From Lachnospiraceae bacterium (GTDB taxonomy: Bacteria > Bacillota > Clostridia > Lachnospirales > Lachnospiraceae), in contig JAGAQU010000087.1 of assembly GCA_017622575.1 (NCBI GenBank), positions 1 to 57,317 on the forward strand: a stretch of DNA of 57,317 bases. The letters run 5' to 3'. The notes below the pieces were generated by a model. That model searched no databases. It was not told the origin of the DNA and was given only the letters and a program-made list of their open reading frames with translations. Made by a program: the position numbers and the translations under genes. Positions 35,415 to 43,117 of this stretch are shown one piece after another; within the stretch, counting starts at the first letter, position 1, and each line of letters starts with the position of its first letter.

Positions 35415-36333
35415 TTTTCAGTTCCTCCACACACTTTGCAAGGTCATCATATTTGTCCACATTGAAAACCTTTGCTTCTTTATTGATCTTTTTTACAAAG
35501 CTGCTGAGGGTTTTGCCGGGACCGATCTCCACAAAGGTATCCACACCGTTATCAAGCATCTTTTCCACGGACTGTTGCCATCTCACGGAGGAGGAAATCT
35601 GCATTTTCAAAAGGAACTTGATCTCTTCGGTGGAGGTTACATAATCCGCCGTCAGGTTGCAGACATAAGGAACGGTAAATTCCTTCAGTTCCACGGTATC
35701 AAGTACCTTTTCAAGCTTCTCCCCTGCCGGGATCAGCATAGCGGAATGGAAGGGGCCGCTTACCTTTAAGGGAACCACTCTCTTTGCACCTGCCTCCTTT
35801 AAGGCTTCCGATGCCTTTTCCACTGCCTGTGCTTCTCCTGTGATTACAGTCTGACCGGGGCAGTTGTAATTGGCTATGGATACTGTTCCTTCCGCCTCCT
35901 CACAGATTTTTTCAATCACATCCACAGAAAGTCCGAGCACTGCCGCCATGGCTCCGCCTGTGGGTACGGCTTCCTGCATGAAGATCCCTCTCTGTCTTAT
36001 CACCTTGAAAGCATCCTCCATGCTCATGACACCGGAAGCGACGATAGCGCCGTATTCTCCGAGGCTTAAACCAGCTGTCACGTCAGGAGTGATACCCTGC
36101 TGTTTTAAGACTGCATAAAGAGCAACCTCCGTCGCCAGCATGGCAATCTGTGTGTATTCCGTAATATCCAGCTTATCGTTCTCCTCAAAACAGAGTGCGG
36201 GAATGTCAAGTCCTGTCACTTCGGAAGCAAGATCAAAAACTTTCTTTGCCTCCGGTTCTTTTTCATAAAATTCTTTTCCCATTCCTATGTACTGTGCACC
36301 CTGTCCGGGAAAGACAAATGCTATTTTGCCCAT
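35407..36333 (-). CDS. fabD: Malonyl-CoA:ACP transacylase
   Basis: This 308-residue enzyme moves malonyl groups from CoA to ACP. The nucleophile Ser90 lies in [10 protein letters not shown] and the catalytic His196 in [23 protein letters not shown] at the start is diagnostic of the family. It overlaps fabK by 13 bases and fabG by 8 bases, which makes a tight translational chain. The length matches typical stand-alone FabD, so it is a housekeeping enzyme and not part of a polyketide synthase. Confidence 0.95.
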   Translation of the reverse strand: MGKIAFVFPGQGAQYIGMGKEFYEKEPEAKKVFDLASEVTGLDIPALCFEENDKLDITEYTQIAMLATEVALYAVLKQQGITPDVTAGLSLGEYGAIVASGVMSMEDAFKVIRQRGIFMQEAVPTGGAMAAVLGLSVDVIEKICEEAEGTVSIANYNCPGQTVITGEAQAVEKASEALKEAGAKRVVPLKVSGPFHSAMLIPAGEKLEKVLDTVELKEFTVPYVCNLTADYVTSTEEIKFLLKMQISSSVRWQQSVEKMLDNGVDTFVEIGPGKTLSSFVKKINKEAKVFNVDKYDDLAKCVEELKNA

Positions 36334-37265
36334 AATTCATTCTCCTTTTTCACAACGACCTGCGTCTCTTTCATCAGTTCCTCGATGATCTCACGGCAAG
36401 TCTGCTGCTTTCCTACAAGACCTGCAATCTGGCCTGCCATCAAGGTTCCGTTTGCGGTATCTCCGTCAATGACCGCCTTGCGAAGAGATCCAAGTGTCAG
36501 GTATTCCAGTTCCTCCAGACCTGCGCCTTCTTTTTCCAGTCTCAAATATTCTCTTGTCATCTGATTGCGGATCTGGCGCACGGGATGCCCGGTACTCATT
36601 CCTGTAATCTCGGAATCAATGTCCTTTGCCTTGATCACTTTATCCTTATAATTCTGATGAACGATGGATTCCTGCGCCACGATAAATCGGGTTCCCATCT
36701 GGACAGCTTCGGCTCCCAGCATAAAGGAAGCTGCGACACCTCTTCCGTCACCGATTCCGCCTGCTGCGATCACCGGAATGGAAACTGCATCCACTACCTG
36801 GGGAACCAGACACATGGTCGTGGTGAAACCGATATGACCGCCGGATTCCATGCCTTCTGCCACAACGGCATCTGCTCCGCACCGCTCCATCATCTTTGCC
36901 ATTGCCACGCTGGCAACCACCGGCATGACCTTCACTCCCGCTTCCTTAAAATCCTTCATATATTTAGCAGGATTTCCGGCACCTGTGGTAACCACCTTGA
37001 TTCCTTCCTCAATGACCACTTTCACTACCTCAGGTGCATTGGGATTCATCAGCATGATATTGACACCTATGGGCTTATCTGTCAGGGTTCTTGCCTTTCT
37101 GATCTCTTCTCTTACCACCTCAGCAGGAGCGGAAGCAGCTCCGATAATTCCAAGACCTCCTGCTTCAGAGACAGCCGCTGCAAGATGATGCTCTGCCACC
37201 CAGGCCATTCCTCCCTGAATAATGGGATATTCAATTTGAAGAAGCTCTGTTATCCTTGTTTTCAC
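36321..37265 (-). CDS. fabK: Enoyl-ACP reductase II (FMN)
   Basis: This 314-residue FMN-dependent reductase completes each elongation cycle by reducing trans-2-enoyl-ACP. It opens with IEYPIIQGGMAWVAEHHLAAAVSEAGGLG (shown in pieces: IIQGGMAW, AVSEAGGLG) and has EGMESGGHIG and AAGGIGDGRGVAASFMLGAEAVQMGTRF-type FMN contacts. FabK replaces the triclosan-sensitive FabI in many Firmicutes. It is the second gene, overlapping acpP by 4 bases (ATGA). A paralogous flavoprotein lies further down the operon; this one is the better match to true FabK by length and position. Confidence 0.93.
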   Translation of the reverse strand: MKTRITELLQIEYPIIQGGMAWVAEHHLAAAVSEAGGLGIIGAASAPAEVVREEIRKARTLTDKPIGVNIMLMNPNAPEVVKVVIEEGIKVVTTGAGNPAKYMKDFKEAGVKVMPVVASVAMAKMMERCGADAVVAEGMESGGHIGFTTTMCLVPQVVDAVSIPVIAAGGIGDGRGVAASFMLGAEAVQMGTRFIVAQESIVHQNYKDKVIKAKDIDSEITGMSTGHPVRQIRNQMTREYLRLEKEGAGLEELEYLTLGSLRKAVIDGDTANGTLMAGQIAGLVGKQQTCREIIEELMKETQVVVKKENELWAK

Positions 37266-37495
37266 TCTTCTACTCCTTTTTCCTTAAGGTAGTCCATAAC
37301 AGATTGAATTGTTGTCAGTTTCTCAAGGTCTTCAGAGGGAATCTCAACACCGAATTCATCCTCAATTGCCATTACCAGTTCAAACAGATCAAGAGAATCA
37401 ACCTCAAGATCCTCCTTAAAGGAAGATTCGGGCTTAATTTCCTTTCCATCCAGGTTTAACTGTTCTTTTAAGATCTCTACTAACTTTTCAAACAT
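37262..37495 (-). CDS. acpP: Acyl carrier protein
   Basis: This 77-residue acidic helical protein carries acyl chains on a phosphopantetheine arm attached to Ser34 (EVDSLDLFEL). AIEDEFGVEIPSEDLEKL is typical of helix III. A strong AAAGGAGA site lies 7 bases before the start. It is the first gene of the fab operon and lies directly behind the promoter and the FabT-like operators. A PfaA-type or Dlt carrier is excluded by the gene context. Confidence 0.95.
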   Translation of the reverse strand: MFEKLVEILKEQLNLDGKEIKPESSFKEDLEVDSLDLFELVMAIEDEFGVEIPSEDLEKLTTIQSVMDYLKEKGVEE

Positions 37496-37532
37496 TTTTC
37501 TTCTCCTTTAATTATAAATATTGTTTTTTCGA

Positions 37533-37584
37533 TTGTTTGATGTTCAAATAGTTTGATCATCAAACCTTTTGACTATCAAACTAT
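37533..37584. promoter_or_regulatory. Three FabT-like operator palindromes
   Basis: Site B (37551-37565) is a perfect GTTTGAT-C-ATCAAAC palindrome. Site A (37568-37584, TTTTGACTATCAAACTA) and site C (37533-37550, TTGTTTGATGTTCAAATA) are imperfect versions. Centres are about 17-18 bases apart. The known FabT site has the form AGTTTGA...TCAAACT. Site A overlaps the -10 of the acpP promoter, and the others lie between promoter and gene. A MarR/FabT gene is in the same operon. Confidence 0.85.
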
Positions 37585-37608
37585 ATAATATGTTCCAGGA
37601 TTTGTCAA
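37580..37608 (-). promoter_or_regulatory. SigmaA promoter of the fatty-acid operon
   Basis: On the minus strand TTGACA (37608-37603) and TATAGT (37585-37580) have a 17-base spacer. The -10 overlaps FabT-like site A, so repressor binding would block polymerase. The first gene, acpP, starts about 75 bases downstream of the expected transcript start. Confidence 0.85.
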
Positions 37609-37679
37609 CTGTGTTTTTATTTTTTTTCAGTTCAGCCATGCATATGCAAACATCACAAAATGGGCTTGCACATTTTTGT

Positions 37680-37790
37680 GTTTGCTTATATGTATGAGAC
37701 GAGCGCCTGCTTATGAGCAAAGTTAGCTACGAAGCAGCGGAAAAGCACCGAAGGTGCGGTTTTGCGAATGGCGCAGCTGAACTGTCACAA
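37680..37790. other. Non-coding GC-rich stretch with hairpins
   Basis: This sequence between the divergent acpP and tRNA promoters contains GCACC-GAA-GGTGC (about 37746-37758), with a T-run on both sides. I recall similar GC-rich non-coding pieces in Lachnospiraceae intergenic regions. No reading frame is supported. It may be a repetitive element or a degenerate bidirectional terminator. Confidence 0.35.
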
Positions 37791-37817
37791 TTTTTTTAAT
37801 TTTTTTGAAAATTTTAC

Positions 37818-37846
37818 TTGATTTTTGTTTGGGGAACATATATAAT
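37818..37846 (+). promoter_or_regulatory. SigmaA promoter of the tRNA-Pro gene
   Basis: TTGATT (37818-37823) and TATAAT (37841-37846) are separated by 17 bases, with the -10 ending 13 bases before the mature tRNA 5' end. Transcription would start around 37853. Confidence 0.85.
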
Positions 37847-37859
37847 AGACCTTGCGTTT

Positions 37860-37932
37860 CGGGGTGTGGCTCAGGTGGTAGAGCGCTACTTTAGGGAAGT
37901 AGAGGCCGCAAGTTCAAGTCTTGTCACTCCGA
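37860..37932 (+). tRNA. tRNA-Pro, anticodon AGG
   Basis: The 73-base gene folds into a full cloverleaf. The acceptor CGGGGTG/CACTCCG closes with one G-T pair. The D stem is GCTC/GAGC, and the anticodon stem CTACT/AGTAG has loop TTAGGGA. The T stem GCAAG/CTTGT has loop TTCAAGT. The loop places AGG at 34-36 with G37. C1-G72 and A73 are proline identity features. CCA is not encoded. A34 (read as inosine after deamination) is unusual for bacterial tRNA-Pro, which normally has TGG, GGG or CGG. It is a single-gene unit with its own promoter and terminator. Confidence 0.93.
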
Positions 37933-37934
37933 CT

Positions 37935-37970
37935 AAAAACAGCTGAAAGCTTTGGCTTTCAGCTGTTTTT
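37935..37970 (+). terminator. Terminator after tRNA-Pro
   Basis: AAAAACAGCTGAAAGC and GCTTTCAGCTGTTTTT pair perfectly over 16 bp around a TTTG loop, starting 3 bases after the tRNA. Being symmetrical and flanked by A/T runs, it can also stop minus-strand transcription from the 38 kb genes. Confidence 0.93.
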
Positions 37971-37999
37971 ATTTTTGTTTCCTATAAAATTATATAAGC

Positions 38000-38338
38000 T
38001 TATGAAGAAATTCCTGCATCCTGCAATAGCTTTTTCAGTCTGGCGATCTCCTCTTTCTGATTCATAATCTCCGCTTCTTTATTCGCAATCTCCGCTTCCT
38101 TGTCCGCAATCTCCGCTTCTTTATCCGCAATCTCCGCTTCTTTGTCCGCAATCTCCGCTTTTTGGCTCGCTAAAACCCGCCTTCCTTCTTCCATCATCTG
38201 CTGATACTTTTGTTCGTATTCTTTCAAAATGATATCAATATCAAGCATTAATGATTCATCTGTCATTTCGTTGAGCACCTCCATTTCCTTGAATGAGCAT
38301 ATATATACAGGTAAGATTTTCAAAAAATTTCCAAGCAC
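38000..38338 (-). CDS. Coiled-coil protein with heptad repeats; possibly a truncated transposase-like gene
   Basis: The frame of up to 112 residues ends in a long coiled coil made of near-identical seven-residue units (EAEIADK-type, five in a row) and a basic-hydrophobic end (RLKKLLQDAGISS). The part before it, DESLMLDIDIILKEYEQKY, is also helical. C-terminal coiled coils like this occur in Rpn/PD-(D/E)XK putative transposases of Lachnospiraceae, so this could be the 3' remnant of one. The best internal start is at 38266, with GGAGG 11 bases upstream. No nuclease domain remains. Expression is uncertain. Confidence 0.5.
   Translation of the reverse strand: MLGNFLKILPVYICSFKEMEVLNEMTDESLMLDIDIILKEYEQKYQQMMEEGRRVLASQKAEIADKEAEIADKEAEIADKEAEIANKEAEIMNQKEEIARLKKLLQDAGISS
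38064..38168. repeat. Five tandem 21-bp repeats coding a heptad
   Basis: Units start at 38064, 38085, 38106, 38127 and 38148, each like GCAATCTCCGCTTCTTTGTCC on the plus strand with 0-6 changes. Each encodes one seven-residue helical unit on the minus strand, so copy-number change keeps the frame open. Confidence 0.9.
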
Positions 38339-38374
38339 AAAAATACCTTACAACAGATACTTTCAAAATAAGCT

Positions 38375-38406
38375 AGCCGCCCGATATATCACTATATCAG
38401 ACGGCT
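38375..38406 (-). terminator. Probable terminator of the small membrane protein genes
   Basis: A 14-bp stem with two mismatches (AGCCG...GATATA paired with TATATC...CGGCT) around a 4-base loop, about 33 bases after the DUF4190 stop. The following T-run is short. Confidence 0.5.
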
Positions 38407-38438
38407 GCTTCTTATGAAGGGACATAATCTAATTAATA

Positions 38439-38777
38439 TCAGCCAAGTGATGAAAGAATAGCTGCCCAAGTTCCGGCACCTAACAACAACGCTAGGACAT
38501 ACAATACAAGTGCAATGACACTGCACACAATACCTGCCACTGCCATCCCGTGACCGGCATATTTTTTTGCAACGGCTACACAACCTAATACAAGTCCTAC
38601 AATACCAACCGGAATTGAAATCCACCCTACACAGCACAATACTAAAGCTACAATTCCACATACCATTGAAGCTATTCCAAAACCGATCTTCCCTACATAT
38701 TCAGTTTTTTCCATATCCTGATTCTTATCAATTATCTCTTTTTCCGTTTCTTCACGTAAGTTCATATTTTCATCCAT
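38439..38777 (-). CDS. DUF4190-type small membrane protein
   Basis: This 112-residue protein has an acidic cytoplasmic N-terminus (about 1-28) followed by hydrophobic segments in the DUF4190 pattern: GFGIASMVCGIVALVL, SIPVGIVGLVLG and GMAVAGIVCSVIALVLY. The family is widespread in Firmicutes and its function is not known; some members are linked to envelope stress. It lies directly after another small membrane protein gene on the same strand (18 bases apart), so the two are probably cotranscribed from the promoter at 39.17 kb. The start has an ATAATATTA-type leader with a weak ribosome site. Confidence 0.8.
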   Translation of the reverse strand: MDENMNLREETEKEIIDKNQDMEKTEYVGKIGFGIASMVCGIVALVLCCVGWISIPVGIVGLVLGCVAVAKKYAGHGMAVAGIVCSVIALVLYVLALLLGAGTWAAILSSLG

Positions 38778-38795
38778 ATGTAATATTATCCTTTC

Positions 38796-39125
38796 TTAAA
38801 GAATGATCTTTAAAATATGTTTCACGATATATGTAATTGTTTCTTCCATGAAATTCACATAAATTAGTACAGTACACAACAACCATGCCGCTTTACAACA
38901 AATAAGCGTTGCAATAGGAATTCCCTTATTGGCTATATTTAAATCTAATAAATATACTCCAATAATCACGGCCGGTATAGTAAGAGCAATCGAAAAGATT
39001 GCAAAAATGATTGTTGATTTAGAAAAAAAGCTGATAATTATTGCCAGTATAGCCAATAACAATGCTCCAAATCTCCAAATCGGATTTTCTGCCGGCAACA
39101 CCTCAAACACTTTCTTACCTTTCAT
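38796..39125 (-). CDS. Small membrane protein, unknown
   Basis: The 109-residue protein has three or four membrane helices (FGALLLAILAIIISFF, IIFAIFSIALTIPAVIIGVYLL and WLLCTVLIYVNF) and short loops. Its layout resembles DUF4190-like proteins but the sequence is different, and I do not recognise the family. The start at 39125 has AGGAGAG upstream. It is the first gene of a two-gene unit with a good promoter and faces a divergent XRE regulator, suggesting that the regulator controls it. Confidence 0.7.
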   Translation of the reverse strand: MKGKKVFEVLPAENPIWRFGALLLAILAIIISFFSKSTIIFAIFSIALTIPAVIIGVYLLDLNIANKGIPIATLICCKAAWLLCTVLIYVNFMEETITYIVKHILKIIL

Positions 39126-39164
39126 TTATCTCTCCTCCTATCATAAGAATGAATATTTTATAAT

Positions 39165-39203
39165 ATTATACTCAATATATTAAGTATAGTCAATATTTTA
39201 AGT
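39165..39203 (-). promoter_or_regulatory. Promoter overlapped by two direct repeats
   Basis: On the minus strand TTGACT (39193-39188) and TATAAT (39170-39165) have a 17-base spacer. Two 14-base direct repeats, TCAATATATTAAGT (39172-39185) and TCAATATTTTAAGT (39190-39203), differ at one base and cover the spacer and the -35. They are likely operators of the divergent XRE regulator. Confidence 0.7.
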
Positions 39204-39231
39204 GTGATAATTTTATTATGGTGATAATGAT

Positions 39232-39435
39232 ATGATTTCATATGCTCCGTTTTACGAAACACTTTACAAAAAAAACATAACAGAATACCAATTAATATTT
39301 AAGCATGGCTTTTCTGCTAATACGATACAACGTATAAAGAAAGGCATGCCTATTACAACAAAAACATTGGATGCATTATGCTTTGTTTTAGATTGTGAAG
39401 TATCAGATATTATTGTCCATGATAAAACGAAGTAA
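39232..39435 (+). CDS. XRE/Cro-type transcription regulator
   Basis: This 67-residue protein is a single helix-turn-helix domain of the YozG/Cro type (TEYQLIFKHGFSANTIQRIKKG, then TTKTLDALCFVLDCEVSDII; shown in parts). It has no other domain. It is transcribed away from the two small membrane protein genes, with 106 bases between them that contain a promoter and a pair of direct repeats. It probably represses that promoter and may be autoregulated. The ribosome site before 39232 is weak (GGTGATAAT). It ends 33 bases before the DUF975 gene, so the two could share a transcript. Confidence 0.8.
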   Translation: MISYAPFYETLYKKNITEYQLIFKHGFSANTIQRIKKGMPITTKTLDALCFVLDCEVSDIIVHDKTK

Positions 39436-39468
39436 TTATCACCAAAAAAATTTAGGGAGGAGTTAGTT

Positions 39469-40278
39469 ATGTGGTCACGAAGTGAGCTCAAATCGCGTGC
39501 CAAAGAGATCCTGCACGCAAATTACTGGAAAGCCGTACTGGTTTCCCTTATTTATACCTTTGTAAGCGGTGGTGGCAGCGGCGGTGGAAGTTCATCCTCT
39601 GCTTCTTCCTCTTCTTCCGGTTCTTCATCGGGAGGAAACATCTTCAGTTCCCCTGAAGAATGGAAGATTTTTATTGCGGCAATGTCTGCCGTACTGATCA
39701 TCATCCTGATTGCACTTGCCGTAGGATTTGTCCTTTCCATTTTTGTATTCAGTCCTCTTCAGGTAGGCTGCCAGCGTTACTTTATTCTGTGCGGTAAGCA
39801 ACCGGCAACACTGAATGAGGTAGTTTTTGCCTTTTCAAATTCCTACATGAATATTGTAAAGATTATGTTCTTTAAAAATCTCTACACCTTTTTGTGGACT
39901 CTTTTGTTCATTGTTCCCGGTATCATTAAAGGATACGAATACCGCATGATTCCTTATATTCTTGCGGAGAATCCGGGAATTGATATGAAAGAGGCATTCG
40001 CCATGACAAAACAGTTGATGGATGGCGATAAGGCAAACGCCTGGGTTCTGGATTTATCCTTCCTCGGTTGGAACCTGCTCGGTGCTCTTACCTGCTGCAT
40101 TCTGACCGTATTCTATGTAGCGCCCTATCAGTATCTGACAAACGCACAGCTCTATGAAGCTTTAAAGATTAAGGTTTCCGGTCCTTCCGGCAACGATCCT
40201 TTCCAAAATTCGTACCAGGATCCTTACGCAAATACCAGCGCTTCATCAGACATTAGCGGGCAAAATCCTTATCTTTAA
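39469..40278 (+). CDS. DUF975 membrane protein
   Basis: This 269-residue protein starts MWSRSELKSRAKEIL, the DUF975 signature. A low-complexity Gly/Ser stretch (about 34-56) follows the first helix. At least four more helices follow (FIAAMSAVLIIILIALAVGFVL, LYTFLWTLLFIVPGIIKGYEYR and FLGWNLLGALTCCILTVFYVAPY, among others), with the family motif YILAENPGIDMKEAF between them. The C-terminus is Pro/Ser/Asn-rich. DUF975 proteins are integral membrane proteins of unknown role in Firmicutes. GGGAGGAG lies 7 bases before the ATG. A terminator follows about 32 bases after the stop. Confidence 0.88.
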   Translation: MWSRSELKSRAKEILHANYWKAVLVSLIYTFVSGGGSGGGSSSSASSSSSGSSSGGNIFSSPEEWKIFIAAMSAVLIIILIALAVGFVLSIFVFSPLQVGCQRYFILCGKQPATLNEVVFAFSNSYMNIVKIMFFKNLYTFLWTLLFIVPGIIKGYEYRMIPYILAENPGIDMKEAFAMTKQLMDGDKANAWVLDLSFLGWNLLGALTCCILTVFYVAPYQYLTNAQLYEALKIKVSGPSGNDPFQNSYQDPYANTSASSDISGQNPYL

Positions 40279-40310
40279 GCATAAGCACAAATTGAAATAA
40301 CTGAAATTAG

Positions 40311-40352
40311 TAAAGAGGCAAATCATCCAAAGATTTGCCTCTTTATTTTTTT
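40311..40352 (+). terminator. Terminator of the DUF975 gene
   Basis: TAAAGAGGCAAATC (40311-40324) pairs with GATTTGCCTCTTTA (40332-40345) over 14 bp with a 7-base loop, followed by seven T. Confidence 0.92.
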
Positions 40353-40403
40353 AACCTATTTACTTGAAGTCCAGACAATAACACCACTTCACAGCCAAAG
40401 ACC

Positions 40404-41606
40404 TCATTCATTCCGCCGTTTCCCACTGTCATCGGATTTCCCGACAGCGGAAACGCACAGACTCCCATTCCTCTTATTCACATCCTCACGAAGCAGGAAA
40501 TATACAGTGGAGAGCAGCGGGATAAAAATCAACATCCCGACAATTCCCATAAGACTGCCGCCTATGGTGACTGCAGCGAGCACCCAGATAGAGGGAAGGC
40601 CAACAGAATTACCCACCACATGGGGATAGATCAGATTTCCTTCGATCTGCTGCAGGATCAGGAATAAAATGATGAAGCCGATTGCCTTTGCCGGACTGTC
40701 CACCAGAATCAGGAAAGCTCCCACAGCGCAGCCGATAAATGCACCCACAATAGGAATCAACGCAAGGAAAGCGATCATCACACCGATCATAATGGAAAAA
40801 GGAAATCTCAGAATTGACATGGTGACAACAAACATGGATCCCAAAATCACCGCTTCCACACACTGACCCGTAATGAACTTACTGAAATTCTGATTCAGGA
40901 GCCTTGCAACCTTCATGATCCATTCATAAACGGCAGGCTTTGTATAGGCCTTTATGGTACGACTAAACTGGTCTCCCAGTTTTTCCTTCTGAAGCAGAAT
41001 ATAGAAGGAAAAAATCAGCGCCACAAAGAAATTCACAGTTCCGCTTGCAATACTGCTTGCCACAGAGAAAGTAGTCACCGCAATACTTCCCATACCGTTC
41101 TTTAAGAAATCAATGATCGCTGTGATAACACTCTTCCAGTCAATCTCCGGTATTTTAATGTTACTTAACTGCTGTTGATATTCCGGATTGGAAGCCAGTA
41201 ATTTTTCAAGCAGTGAAAAAATATTGTTGAAAAATATGGGAATTTCCTGTGTCAGGATCTTAACTGTCGATACCAGCTGGGGGATCACCGTAATAACCAC
41301 CAGCGCGATCACAAGCACCACGGACAGAAATGAAAGAATCAGACTGACAGGCCTTTTTATCTTCTCATAAATTTTCTGCTTTCTGGCATTAAGCGACGGC
41401 CTTTCAAACAGTTTCCTCTCATAAAATCTCATGGGAAGATTCAGTATAAAAGCAATCACTGCCCCAATCAGAAATGGTTTTACAATACTCAGCAGAAAAA
41501 CAATTCCCTGACAGATTGCATCAAACTTAACAAGCGCCAGAATCACTATCGCAGTAAAAAGAATCAATCCCCTTATTTTTTTTATATTTTTTCGTCCAAG
41601 ATCCAT
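40404..41606 (-). CDS. AI-2E family transporter (YtvI/PerM-like permease)
   Basis: This protein of about 400 residues has roughly eight membrane helices with the AI-2E/UPF0118 pattern: two helices, a long cytoplasmic loop, and then closely spaced helices. VIPIVGAFIGCAVGAFLILV-like and NLIYPHVVGNSVGLPSIWVL segments (given in parts) are typical. Members are proposed to export small molecules or act as Na+/H+ antiporters; the true substrate is unknown. The ATG at 41606 is preferred because GGAGG lies 7 bases upstream and it overlaps the pepD stop by one base (TAATG). It is therefore coupled to pepD. No terminator is obvious between 40404 and the DUF975 gene's own terminator. Confidence 0.85.
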   Translation of the reverse strand: MDLGRKNIKKIRGLILFTAIVILALVKFDAICQGIVFLLSIVKPFLIGAVIAFILNLPMRFYERKLFERPSLNARKQKIYEKIKRPVSLILSFLSVVLVIALVVITVIPQLVSTVKILTQEIPIFFNNIFSLLEKLLASNPEYQQQLSNIKIPEIDWKSVITAIIDFLKNGMGSIAVTTFSVASSIASGTVNFFVALIFSFYILLQKEKLGDQFSRTIKAYTKPAVYEWIMKVARLLNQNFSKFITGQCVEAVILGSMFVVTMSILRFPFSIMIGVMIAFLALIPIVGAFIGCAVGAFLILVDSPAKAIGFIILFLILQQIEGNLIYPHVVGNSVGLPSIWVLAAVTIGGSLMGIVGMLIFIPLLSTVYFLLREDVNKRNGSLCVSAVGKSDDSGKRRNE

Positions 41607-43060
41607 TATAATTCCTCCAAAAGATGAATCAGGAATTCCCATACCCTCTCCGTAGAAGAGATGCTGAGTTCCTCCTCCGTAGTGTGAATATTCTTCATAT
41701 CCGGTCCTATGGACACACAGTCAAGATTCTCTATTTTCCCGGAAAAAAGTCCACATTCAAGTCCCGCATGAATCGCTCTTATCTCCGGTTTCCTATGATA
41801 CATTCTCTCATAGACCTCGGTCATTTTATCGCGGAGCGGTGAATCCTTTCGATATGCCCATCCCGGGTAATCTCCCGTTACCTCCACACTGATTCCCGCA
41901 AGCACACCAATGCTCTTCAATTTCAAGACCAAAGCATTTTTAGCGCTTTCCAGAGAACTTCGCACGGAGATTCCTCCATGAAGCTCTCCCCCTTTACAGG
42001 AAAAGACACCCAGATTTAAAGAAGTCTCCACCAGGCCTTCCATGGCACCGCTCATAGCCTGCACGCCGTGGGGAATACTGTTTAAAAAGGCTGCGACACG
42101 GGCAGAAGCCTTCTCCTCCATACAGATTCTCTCTGCACACTCCGCAAAGGAAATTTCCAGTTTTACGTCCGGATCCTTATCCGCAAGCTCGGTTGCAAGC
42201 TCCTTCTGTATCCGAAGCACCACCTCTTTAGCCGCTTTGGCAGCGGAAGATGCCTCTCCGGTCAAAACCAGGTTTGCAACAGCCTCCCTCGGTATGGCAT
42301 TGTCAGCAAGACCGCCTTCCATCGATTCAATGGCAAAAGTCACTTTTCCGGAAAGCTCTGCCAGCACTCTTCCAAGAAGACAGTTGGCATTTCCCCTCTC
42401 TTTATGGATTTCCGCTCCGGAATGACCTCCCAGAAGGCCGGAAACTTTGATGGTACAGGGAATTCCTTCTATTTTCATCTCCTCATAGGATAAGCCGTAA
42501 TTCACCCTGGCACCGCCGGCACAGCCAACCCAGAAGTATCCCTCTTCCTCAGAATCCAGATTGATCAGCGTGTGTGCCTTACAGGGTGCAAAGTCAATAG
42601 CTCTGGCACCATCCATTCCTGTCTCCTCATCCACGGTGATCACCAGCTCGATCCTTGGATGCTTATATTCCTCTCCCGCAAGAAGAGCGAGGCCATAGGC
42701 AACCGCGATTCCGTCATCACCGCCAAGGCTGGTACCTTCCGCATAGACCTTATTCCCCTCTGTCCGGAGCCTGAGTCCCTCCTTTGCCATATCGATATCG
42801 CAGTCCGGCTTTTTGACTGCCACCATATCCATATGTCCCTGCAGCATCACCGGTTCATGATCCTCATAACCTCCGGAAGCTTCTTTTATGATAATCACAT
42901 TTCCAATTTTATCCTGATAATGCTCCAGATTTCTCTCTTTTGCAAAATTTACAAGATAGTTGCTGATCTCGTTCACATTGCCTGAGCCATGTGGAATCCT
43001 GCATATCTCTTCAAAATAGTAAAACACATCCTTCGGATTCAAATTTTCTAACACTCTCAT
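41606..43060 (-). CDS. pepD: Aminoacyl-histidine dipeptidase, M20C type
   Basis: The 484-residue protein is a di-zinc dipeptidase of the PepD group. Zinc ligands are His76 and Asp78 (QGHMDMV), Asp115/116 (GGDDGIAVA), catalytic Glu145 and Glu146 (VDEETGMDG), a later Asp (NLDSEEEGYF) and a C-terminal His (NIHTTEEELS). It cleaves short peptides, classically with His at the C-terminal side (carnosine-type), in the cytoplasm. Length and order are standard. The start is supported by an AAGAGGTG site. It is followed by the permease gene with a one-base overlap. A role in peptide uptake for nutrition is likely. Confidence 0.9.
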   Translation of the reverse strand: MRVLENLNPKDVFYYFEEICRIPHGSGNVNEISNYLVNFAKERNLEHYQDKIGNVIIIKEASGGYEDHEPVMLQGHMDMVAVKKPDCDIDMAKEGLRLRTEGNKVYAEGTSLGGDDGIAVAYGLALLAGEEYKHPRIELVITVDEETGMDGARAIDFAPCKAHTLINLDSEEEGYFWVGCAGGARVNYGLSYEEMKIEGIPCTIKVSGLLGGHSGAEIHKERGNANCLLGRVLAELSGKVTFAIESMEGGLADNAIPREAVANLVLTGEASSAAKAAKEVVLRIQKELATELADKDPDVKLEISFAECAERICMEEKASARVAAFLNSIPHGVQAMSGAMEGLVETSLNLGVFSCKGGELHGGISVRSSLESAKNALVLKLKSIGVLAGISVEVTGDYPGWAYRKDSPLRDKMTEVYERMYHRKPEIRAIHAGLECGLFSGKIENLDCVSIGPDMKNIHTTEEELSISSTERVWEFLIHLLEEL

Positions 43061-43117
43061 GATACACCTCTTACCTTTAAATTGAGTTTATCATATCACA
43101 AACAGCTAATATAGAAA

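Noticed and set aside
38064..38168. CRISPR or regulatory repeat array
   Set aside because: The 21-bp units encode a regular heptad in one open frame and have no spacers.
39552..39740. Minus-strand gene opposite the Gly/Ser stretch of DUF975
   Set aside because: Low-complexity Pro/Glu product caused by the repeat codons of the real gene.
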